19,290 bases of DNA. Origin: a bacterium (lineage in GTDB: Bacteria; CG2-30-53-67; CG2-30-70-394). Positions 13,862-19,290 of this stretch are shown here, piece by piece. The translations under genes were made by a program, and so were the position numbers. The stretch covers positions 1 to 19,290 of the forward strand of contig JAJRSX010000131.1 of NCBI GenBank assembly GCA_024278555.1. Reading direction: 5' to 3'. How positions within the stretch are numbered: the stretch's first letter is position 1; each line of letters starts with the position of its first letter. Under the pieces are notes generated by a model. That model was not told the origin of the DNA and ran no database searches. It saw only the letters and a list, made by a program, of their open reading frames with translations.

Positions 13862-15066
13862 ACCGTCCTCCCAAGCGCCCGGCCGTAGACCTCGCGGTAG
13901 CGGGCCACCGACCCGGCCCAGCTCCGCGCCTCCTCCACGAAGCGGCGGCCGGCGGCGCGGTAGCGGGGCCAGGCGTCGCGATCGGTGAGCATCGCCACCG
14001 CCGTCACCGCCAGGTCGTCGGCATCGTCGGGACGAAAGAGGCGGCCGGTCACCCCGTCGTCGATCAGCTCCCGGTGGCCGCCCACGTCGGAGGCCAGGAC
14101 CAGCCGCTCCAGGGCCATCGCCTCCAGGGGCTTGAGGGGGGTCACCAGCTCGGTGATCCGCTTCGACCGGCGGGGGAAGAGCAGCAGGTCGATGAGGCCG
14201 TAGTAGCGCGCCACCTGGTCGTGGGGGACGCGACCGGGGAAGCAGACCGCGCCGTCGAGGCCGAGCCTCTCCGCCTGGGCGCGGAGCGCCGCCCCCTGGA
14301 AGCCGCCGCCCACCAGGAGGAGCTGTGCCCCGGGGAGCGATTCGCGGATCCGCGGCAGGGCGGCGATCGCCAGGTCGAGCCCCTCGTAGCCGTAGAAGGA
14401 GCCGAGGAAACCGAGGATCGGGCCGTCGCCGAGGCCGAGGCTGGTGGCCAGGGCCGCGTCGCGGACCACCGGCTCGAAGGCGTCGAGATCCACCCCGTTG
14501 GGGACCACCGTCACCCGCTCCGGGGCGACGCCGCGGCCGATGATCTCCCGCCGGAGCCCGTCGCAGATGCAGGTCACCTGATCGGCGCGCCGCAGAACCC
14601 ACGTCTCCAGTCCGCGGGTGGCGCGGTAGCGTGGGCCGCCCTCGGTCGCGGTGCCGTGGTCCACCGCCGCGTCCTCCCAGAAGGCGCGCACCTCGTAGAC
14701 CACCGGCAGCCCCAGGCGGCGACCGGCGCGCACCGCGGCGCGGCCGTCGAGCGCCGGCGAGTGGGCGTGGATGAGGTCGGGGCGGCTCTCCGTGGCCACC
14801 TCCACGACGCGCCGCTCCAGCGCCCGCATGAGGGCGAGCTCGCCGGCGACCGGCAGCCGGGCCAGGGGGCCGGTCGGCGGCGGCGTGCGGTGGAATCGCC
14901 ACCCACAGCTCTCCGTGGCCACCTCCTCCGCCGGCGGGTGCTTCGGCGAGGTGAGGTGGACCGTCTCCCAGCCGAGGCGCGCCTGCTCGCGCAGGATCGC
15001 ACCGGTGCGGAAGGTGTAACCCGAGTGGACCGGCAGGGAGTGGTCGAGGACGTGCAGGATTCGCAT
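13858..15066 (-). CDS. Exosortase-associated GT4 glycosyltransferase (Daro_2409 type)
   Basis: This 402-residue GT4 glycosyltransferase has an N-terminus, MRILHVLDHSLPVHSGYTFR, highly characteristic of the PEP-CTERM/exosortase-A-associated family known from Daro_2409. HAHSPALDG at 101-109 and the donor-domain segment ITELVTPLKPLEAMALE (304-320) are also typical. Its presence ties the glycan genes to the exosortase system. I chose the ATG at 15066 because the family starts exactly there, with CGGAG upstream. The extra 70 residues to 15276 come from repeat-derived sequence. It is the first gene of the nine-gene operon; the promoter should lie in 15067-15300 but I see no convincing -10/-35 or sigma-54 site there. 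Confidence 0.94.
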   Translation of the reverse strand: MRILHVLDHSLPVHSGYTFRTGAILREQARLGWETVHLTSPKHPPAEEVATESCGWRFHRTPPPTGPLARLPVAGELALMRALERRVVEVATESRPDLIHAHSPALDGRAAVRAGRRLGLPVVYEVRAFWEDAAVDHGTATEGGPRYRATRGLETWVLRRADQVTCICDGLRREIIGRGVAPERVTVVPNGVDLDAFEPVVRDAALATSLGLGDGPILGFLGSFYGYEGLDLAIAALPRIRESLPGAQLLLVGGGFQGAALRAQAERLGLDGAVCFPGRVPHDQVARYYGLIDLLLFPRRSKRITELVTPLKPLEAMALERLVLASDVGGHRELIDDGVTGRLFRPDDADDLAVTAVAMLTDRDAWPRYRAAGRRFVEEARSWAGSVARYREVYGRALGRTV

Positions 15067-15144
15067 GGCGATCCGCTCCGTATCGCCGACCGAACCGGGA
15101 AAGGCAAGGCGGGCGGTGGCCCCATAATCATCGGTTGGATTCTC

Positions 15145-15435
15145 GCGCAGAGATGCAAAGACGCAGAGAGGATCAGCGGAAATAGCAATGCATGCCGAGA
15201 TGGGACCGTCCGTAGGGCGGGCTTCAGCCCGCCGAGCACCGTAACTTCTTGAGAACTGCCTATCTCCTTTGCTCATGACGGACAGCGTGGTTCATCCTGA
15301 ACGCAAGAGGTTGAGGATGGCGAGTGGCATCCTATCCACCAGGGAGGGGGGAGCCGTTTTCAGGTACGGCGTCGGTCGGCTGAAGCCGACCCTACGGTCT
15401 GGTAACCCCATCTTGTTTCCGCTGATCCTCAGAGA
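15145..15435. repeat. Composite repeat as an inverted pair
   Basis: The left copy (about 15148-15233) holds CGCAGAG-type units, GAGGATCAGCGGAAA (15169-15183) and the hairpin GGCGGGCTTCAGCCCGCC. The right copy (about 15369-15435) holds the same parts in reverse order on the other strand: GGTCGGCTGAAGCCGACC, then TTTCCGCTGATCCTC. Each half of the GTAGGG-N-GGCTTCAGCC motif is itself a strong stem-loop. The two copies form a large imperfect palindrome of about 290 bp just upstream of the operon. A third CGCAGAG-type relic, in reverse orientation, lies at about 15747-15776 (CTCTGCGTCTCGGCGTCTCT). Confidence 0.6.
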
Positions 15436-15612
15436 GAAAGGAGAGATGGGAGAGATGGCATCAGACCGTCGTGGCGTCGTCACCCGCCGACTCCCGATCA
15501 TGCCTGGCCGGAAGGTCATTCTCACCACCGAGGGCACAGGGGCCATGCCGCCTTGTTGATGGGAGAGCGCCAGCCGCGTGCAGCTCCGGACGCCATCCCC
15601 GACACCGCTTTC

Positions 15613-15680
15613 ACCATGAAGAACATGAAGGTCATGAAGAGGCGAGATTCCGACCCTCTCTCCTTCATGCTCTTCATGGT
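15613..15680. repeat. ATGAAG-type inverted repeat, 19-bp arms
   Basis: ACCATGAAGAACATGAAGG (15613-15631) and CCTTCATGCTCTTCATGGT (15662-15680) are reverse complements apart from one base, separated by 30 bp. A further GTCATGAAGAGG unit lies inside the loop. This kind of CATGAAG repeat is seen between genes in various proteobacteria (general knowledge, not searched). A 12-bp palindrome GCCCTGCAGGGC follows at 15684-15695. Confidence 0.65.
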
Positions 15681-16005
15681 CCCGCCCTGCAGGGCAAGAT
15701 CGAATCCGCACCCTGCTGCCTGAGCCTCCCGTGGACCGGAACCGGACCTCTGCGTCTCGGCGTCTCTGCGCGAGGCCCGCCTTCCAGGCGTACACACCTT
15801 TTTTGTGCGGTTACCTGCGACGCCGGTGCCTCCCTCCTGCACCCCGGGGGGTGAGGACCACCCGGACTCCGACGATCCCCCATCAGTTTGGAAAAACTAC
15901 ACCTTCACCTCGGATGAGATTCCGGGAGCCGACAATCTAGGTGGCCTTGTGGGGCGCGCCGCGACAAGCTCGTGTTCGTCGCAGGGGGAGTCTCAGGAGC
16001 GAACC

Positions 16006-16194
16006 ATGAAAAAGAATGTCGGCAGTCTCGACCGGGCGGTGCGCATCGCCGTCGGCCTCGTCCTCATCGCCCTCGTCTTCGTCGGGCCGAAGACACCGTG
16101 GGGGTGGATCGGCGTGGTGCCCCTGGCCACCGGGATCATCCGGTGGTGTCCGGCGTATATGCCATTCCATATCAAGACATGCCACAAGAGATAG
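16006..16194 (+). CDS. Small DUF2892-type inner-membrane protein
   Basis: This 62-residue protein reads MKKNVGSLDRAVRIAVGLVL at its start, has two hydrophobic segments (about 11-27 and 33-47) and ends CPAYMPFHIKTCHKR. The N-terminal xNVGxxDRxxRxxxGxxL pattern and the C-terminal CP-x-Y/F-x-P-x-x-I-x-T-C element match the DUF2892 (YgaP-like transmembrane) family. That family includes the membrane part of some rhodanese fusions. Two cysteines, at 48 and 59, are conserved-looking. The function of stand-alone members is unknown. The ATG at 16006 has CAGGAG upstream. It stands alone on the plus strand and converges on gspB. Confidence 0.88.
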   Translation: MKKNVGSLDRAVRIAVGLVLIALVFVGPKTPWGWIGVVPLATGIIRWCPAYMPFHIKTCHKR

Positions 16195-16245
16195 GGGCGC
16201 GGATCCGACCGTATCTTGCCCTCGCGCCGGTGGGGGTGATCTTTC

Positions 16246-16332
16246 GGTAGGAGCGAGCTCCTGCTCGCGATTCAGCCCCGAAGGGGCTGCCGCGCCGGAG
16301 GCGCGGATCGCCGGCGGGAGCCGGCTCCTACC
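16246..16332. repeat. REP pair (BIME-like) of four hairpins
   Basis: Two REP-type units face each other. The left one (16248-16271) has stem GCGAGC-TCCT-GCTCGC preceded by GTAGGA. The right one, on the other strand, has stem GCCGGC-GGGA-GCCGGC (16310-16325), also led by GTAGGA when read in reverse. Between them are two further perfect hairpins, CAGCCCC-GAA-GGGGCTG (16273-16289) and CGCGCC-GGA-GGCGCG (16291-16305). The outer arms GGTAGGAGC and GCTCCTACC also pair. The GTAGGAGCnnGCTCC form is like REP sequences of Pseudomonas and other gammaproteobacteria. It lies between two convergent genes, the usual place for such elements. Confidence 0.8.
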
Positions 16333-16394
16333 TGACGACCACAATGGGGCTGCCCCAACCGGGGTCAAACGGCAGGCGCCCCTTCCCTCATGAT

Positions 16395-16413
16395 TCAGGC
16401 CCGCAGGGTCTGA
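16395..16413 (-). terminator. Possible terminator hairpin after gspB
   Basis: TCAGGCCC-GCA-GGGTCTGA forms an 8-bp stem with one wobble pair, starting 6 bp after the gspB stop on the minus strand. No run of T follows in that direction, so it is at best a weak intrinsic terminator. The REP pair further on may share the role. Confidence 0.35.
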
Positions 16414-16419
16414 ACCATC

Positions 16420-17286
16420 TCAGTGGCCGTAGGTGAGCAGCGACCGGCGGCCGCCCTTTTCCACGATGACGCCGTTCTCCTCGATGGAGACGACGGTGTA
16501 GTCATTGATGGCGCTCCCCTCGTAGACCATCTGGCCGTTGACCACCGCCATCCGGCGCTCCGGGTCGGGCGACCAGGCGACCGCCTGGAGGGTGATATCG
16601 GTGTCGTGGAGGCGCGGCGGGGCTGGCCTGGCCGCGGACGCGGCGGGACGGGGGGGGAGGGCCGGGGGGGGGACCACCACCGGCGCGGCCGGGGTGGCTG
16701 CCGGATGTGGTGGGACGGCGGCGACCGGGGGCTGTGGCGCTGGAGCCGGTGGCGTCGGACGCTCCGCCCCCCTGGCCGCCACCGCCTTCGCCGCGCCGGC
16801 GGCCGTCGGTGGTGCGGGCGGTACGACCGGCGTGGCCGGGGCTGCCGCGGGGATCGGCCGCGCCGGGAGGGTCGCGACCGGCAACCCCTTGGGCGGCGTG
16901 GGACGGCGGGGGGCGAGAACGGGCGGCTCGCCCTCCGGCTTTTCGACCGACCCCTCCGACCCAGCCGGCCTCTCCGGTACGACCGACTCCTCCGCCGTCT
17001 GCCTCTCCTTCACCGGCTCCACCCGCGGCGGCGCGACCGCCTTCGGCGGCCTGCGCCCCTCGACCCGCGCCACCTTCGGCGCCTCGGCCACGTCGCCGGC
17101 AGGCCGTTGCGCAACCCAGAGGGCGCCACCCGCCACCAGGAGGGCGACGACCCCTACCGGGAGCAGCCACCGCCGCCGCCGAGTCGCCTCGGCATGGCGA
17201 CTCGGGAGAGAGCCCTTCCACGCCGGCCCGTCCACGGCCGGGGCCTCCTCCTCCAGCTTCTTGAGGGCACGGAGGATGGAGCTCAC
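16420..17286 (-). CDS. gspB: GspB, type II secretion accessory protein
   Basis: This 288-residue protein begins MSSILRALKKLEEE, the conserved cytoplasmic N-terminus of GspB/ExeB. One membrane span follows at about 40-58 (WLLPVGVVALLVAGGALWV). A long Pro/Ala-rich periplasmic linker runs from about 65 to 225. The compact C-terminal T2SB domain is about 230-288 (LQAVAWSPDPERRMAVVNGQMVYEG). With GspA it helps insert the secretin ring of the type II secretion system through the peptidoglycan. The GTG start at 17286 overlaps the gspA stop as GTGA, so the two are coupled. No other type II secretion genes are in the window. Confidence 0.9.
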   Translation of the reverse strand: MSSILRALKKLEEEAPAVDGPAWKGSLPSRHAEATRRRRWLLPVGVVALLVAGGALWVAQRPAGDVAEAPKVARVEGRRPPKAVAPPRVEPVKERQTAEESVVPERPAGSEGSVEKPEGEPPVLAPRRPTPPKGLPVATLPARPIPAAAPATPVVPPAPPTAAGAAKAVAARGAERPTPPAPAPQPPVAAVPPHPAATPAAPVVVPPPALPPRPAASAARPAPPRLHDTDITLQAVAWSPDPERRMAVVNGQMVYEGSAINDYTVVSIEENGVIVEKGGRRSLLTYGH

Positions 17287-19061
17287 GGGGTCGCCTCCAC
17301 CAGGGTGGCCGCGTTGAGGTGCGGGATGCGCAGCCCCGGGCTCTCGTTGTAGAGGCAGATCTTGGTGAGCGCCCCCACCACCCCGTCCGGTTGTAGGCCG
17401 TGGCTCGCCTGGAGCTGCTCGATGAGGGCGCGGGTGTGGTCGTCGTAGCGCCCGGTGTCGGCGGGCGGGGGCAGGCCGATGGCGGCCAGGAGCTGTTTGA
17501 TCTTGCGTACCGCGGTCGGGCCGCCACTCTCCGGCACGGTGGCGTTGATGGAGACGAAGTCGCGCCACGGGAGATAGGCGGTGCCGGTCCAGTACCAGTT
17601 GAGCGCCTCGGGGGCGACCGTCGCCTCGGCCGTGCCGCCGCCGAGGCCATCGGCGCGCAGGGTGAGGACCTCGCCGTCGATGCGGACCAGGGTGAGGTAG
17701 CGCGGCAGGGGGTTGTCCGGGAGGCGGAGCTCGAGGATCGCCGGCACGTCGAGGCGGGCGAGGCGGGCGAGATCGGCGTCGACCCGGCGCAGCTTCAGAC
17801 CCGCGGCCGCCGCCGCGCCGCGGAAGAAGGCGGCGTCGTCCGTCTCCGCGCCGAGGGCGGTCGGGATGGCCGCCGGCAGCCCCCAGGCGGCGAGGGCCGC
17901 GCGCAGGGAGGCGACCCGTGACGCCCGCGGGGTGGTGGTGCGCAGGAGGTCACTGAGGGCGGGGGGCGTGTCGACCTCGCCGGCGGCCTCGGTCGCGGTC
18001 GCCGGGGCCTCCGGCGCCGACACGGCCTCGGTCGCGGCGGGCGCCGGAGGAGCCGGCGGTGGAGAGGTGGCGTCGGCAAGGGGGCTCGCCGCCCGGTTGT
18101 CCGCCGTCGCCGCCGGTGGTGCCCCGTCGGTGAGCTCCGGGGAAGGATCCCCGAGGGTCGGGTAGCGCGCCACCGCGACCGCTGCGGCCACCGCCACCGC
18201 GACCACCGCGGCGCCCCGGGCGACCGCCGCCCAGCCGCTCGCCCCCCTGCCGTGGCCACCGTCGCGAAGCTCCGCCACCGCCTGGCGTGCGATACCGCCG
18301 CTCACCCGCCTCCGGCCCGCCACATAGGCGGCGAGGAGGGCCCGGTCGGCGGCGATGTTGATCAGCCGCGGCACCCCGCCGCTGAACCGGTGGATCGCCC
18401 GCAGGGCGGCGCGGGAGAAGGAGACCGGCCGCCCCTGGGAGGCGACCGCGACCCGGTGGGCGATGTAGCGGCCGCTGTCGCGCCGGCTCAGGGGCGCCAG
18501 ATAACAGCTCAGGGTGATCCGCTGGGCGAGCTGGCGCAGCTCGTGGGAGTCGAGAAGGTCGCCGAGCTCCGGCTGCCCCACGAGGATGATCTGCAGGAGC
18601 TTGGCGTCGCGCGTCTCCAGGTTCGAGAGGAGGCGGAGCTGCTCGAGGACCTCGGCGGAGAGGTTCTGTGCCTCGTCGATGAGCACCAGGACCCGACTCC
18701 CCTTCTGGTGGCGGTCGATGAGAAAGCGGTTGAGCTCGTCGATCAGCTCCTTGGTGGTCTCGCCGGTGGCGTCGATGCCGAGCTCGTCGTTGATCGTCCG
18801 CAGGAGCTCGCGGCCGTCGAGGCGCGGGTTGAAGACGTAGGCCGCCTCCACCTGGTCGTCGAGGGAGTCGAGGAAGGTGCGACACAACAGCGTCTTGCCG
18901 GTCCCCACCTCGCCGATGATGGCGACAAAGCCGTCACCCTCGGCGAGGGCGTAGCTCAGGTGGGCGAGGGCCTCCTCATGGCCCCTGCTCAGGAAGAGGT
19001 AGGCCGGATTGGGGACGAGCTTGAAGGGACGCTCGCGCAGGTCGAAGAAGCGCTTGTACAT
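17283..19061 (-). CDS. gspA: GspA/ExeA-type ATPase with peptidoglycan-binding domain
   Basis: The 592-residue protein starts MYKRFFDLRERPFKLVPNP, the usual ExeA opening. An AAA ATPase domain lies at about 30-260, with Walker A GEVGTGKT (50-57) and Walker B VLVLIDEAQ (124-132). A membrane span is at about 278-298 and a low-complexity Ala/Pro linker at about 305-365. A C39-peptidase-like region lies near 370-500 and a PG_binding_1 domain at about 513-575 (TGRYDDHTRALIEQLQ). With GspB it supports secretin assembly. The peptidoglycan-binding tail separates it from the shorter exosortase-locus ATPase, which shares the N-terminal half. The start at 19061 follows the family; there is no good ribosome site. 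In-frame starts at 19148 (GTG) or at the ATG of MDPPWPL are possible, although the first lies in repeat DNA. Confidence 0.9.
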   Translation of the reverse strand: MYKRFFDLRERPFKLVPNPAYLFLSRGHEEALAHLSYALAEGDGFVAIIGEVGTGKTLLCRTFLDSLDDQVEAAYVFNPRLDGRELLRTINDELGIDATGETTKELIDELNRFLIDRHQKGSRVLVLIDEAQNLSAEVLEQLRLLSNLETRDAKLLQIILVGQPELGDLLDSHELRQLAQRITLSCYLAPLSRRDSGRYIAHRVAVASQGRPVSFSRAALRAIHRFSGGVPRLINIAADRALLAAYVAGRRRVSGGIARQAVAELRDGGHGRGASGWAAVARGAAVVAVAVAAAVAVARYPTLGDPSPELTDGAPPAATADNRAASPLADATSPPPAPPAPAATEAVSAPEAPATATEAAGEVDTPPALSDLLRTTTPRASRVASLRAALAAWGLPAAIPTALGAETDDAAFFRGAAAAAGLKLRRVDADLARLARLDVPAILELRLPDNPLPRYLTLVRIDGEVLTLRADGLGGGTAEATVAPEALNWYWTGTAYLPWRDFVSINATVPESGGPTAVRKIKQLLAAIGLPPPADTGRYDDHTRALIEQLQASHGLQPDGVVGALTKICLYNESPGLRIPHLNAATLVEATP

Positions 19062-19146
19062 GGTCGGCGGGGGCCAGAGTATGGCCGATTTCACCGCCGG
19101 CGTGTCGAGCGGCCACGGCGGGTCCATAATCGTCGGCTCGCTCCCC

Positions 19147-19290
19147 ACAGTTTTGGGGTCACAGTTTTGGGGTCAGGTCTTTCATCGCCACAGATTTTGG
19201 GGTCACAGCAGATTTTGGGGTCAGGTCTTTCATCGCCACATTTCTTGCAGATTTTGGGGTCACACATTTTTTGAAGAAATGTGGCGATGA
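19147..19290. repeat. TTTTGGGGTCA repeat array with terminal 17-bp inverted repeat
   Basis: TTTTGGGGTCA occurs five times (starting at 19151, 19165, 19195, 19213 and 19252). A longer unit, that motif followed by GGTCTTTCATCGCCACA, occurs twice (19165-19192 and 19213-19240). The last part is a hairpin: TCATCGCCACATTTCTT (19230-19246) pairs perfectly with AAGAAATGTGGCGATGA (19274-19290) across a 27-nt loop. Sequences of this kind (GGGGTCAGGTCTTTCAT) are often found next to REP-associated Y1 transposase genes; this is from memory, and no transposase is visible before the window ends. Confidence 0.7.

Larger units (their letters stand above)
15067..16005. other. Gene-free 0.94-kb interval with repeat relics
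   Basis: I find no credible gene here. Open frames on both strands give peptides such as AQRRRDAE and HEEHEGHEE, which are typical translations of intergenic repeats. The interval carries inverted copies of at least three repeat types (listed separately). It lies between the divergent starts of the exosortase operon (minus) and the DUF2892-type gene (plus), so it should contain promoters for both. None is obvious by eye. Confidence 0.6.

Noticed and set aside
12752-14902. 716-residue open frame covering both glycosyltransferase genes
   Set aside because: Only the part from 13861 downwards has glycosyltransferase motifs; the rest is Arg/Gly/Pro-rich shadow of the other glycosyltransferase gene.
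15067-15145. GATTAT as a possible -10 box for the nine-gene operon
   Set aside because: No acceptable -35 box at 16-18 bp spacing, so I could not support a promoter.
15149-15435. CRISPR-like array from repeated short units
   Set aside because: Copies are inverted, diverged and unevenly spaced, with no regular spacers; they fit dispersed intergenic repeats.
15292-15795. 167-residue minus-strand open frame in the gene-free interval
   Set aside because: It translates repeat DNA (AQRRRDAE, DHEEHEGE) and has no ribosome site or family signal.
19062-19146. TCGACA and CATACT as a sigma-70 promoter of gspA
   Set aside because: Spacing is about 19 bp and the -10 is poor.

Overview
The window is very GC-rich, and long open frames occur on both strands almost everywhere. 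Real genes were therefore chosen by protein family motifs, by start/stop overlaps and by ribosome binding sites. The gene set is an exosortase/PEP-CTERM locus with its two-component regulators PrsK and PrsR, exopolysaccharide-type enzymes, and a GspA/GspB type II secretion accessory pair. GspAB and the Pseudomonas-like REP pairs suggest a high-GC gammaproteobacterium; this is an inference, since PEP-CTERM loci are also common in betaproteobacteria.

Layout. At 2-241 (+) is the tail of an unrecognised gene. It converges on prsR (405-1781, minus), and the gap is filled by a structured repeat. prsK (2042-4123, minus) follows. From 15066 down to 4421 runs a tightly packed nine-gene minus-strand operon. 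In transcription order it encodes: an exosortase-associated GT4 glycosyltransferase, a second GT4 glycosyltransferase, a decayed CapK/PaaK-like paralogue, an intact CapK/PaaK-like adenylate-forming enzyme, an alpha/alpha-toroid protein, a formyltransferase, a secreted heparinase II/III-like lyase, the exosortase and EpsI. Six of the eight junctions are 4-bp ATGA/GTGA overlaps and one has a 1-bp gap. From 15067 to 16005 there is no credible gene, only relics of several inverted repeat families. A small DUF2892-type membrane protein (16006-16194, plus) converges on gspB-gspA (19061-16420, minus) across a four-hairpin REP pair. The right edge (19147-19290) is an array of short TTTTGGGGTCA repeats ending in a 17-bp inverted repeat.

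How it works together (inference from families): the glycosyltransferases, CapK-like ligase and formyltransferase would build or decorate a surface glycan at the inner membrane. The heparinase-like protein would process glycan in the periplasm. Exosortase with EpsI would cut PEP-CTERM proteins and pass them to the surface. PrsK/PrsR with sigma-54 would control expression of the substrates. No PEP-CTERM substrate is encoded in the window.

Most notable points: (1) a CapK paralogue that has lost its catalytic motifs but is kept in the coupled operon; (2) a near-perfect sigma-54 promoter plus a 21-bp inverted repeat upstream of prsR, where the best promoter match points away from prsR; (3) a family of about 125-180 bp stem-loop elements that sit directly against the stop codons of prsR, prsK and epsI and against the prsK start codon.
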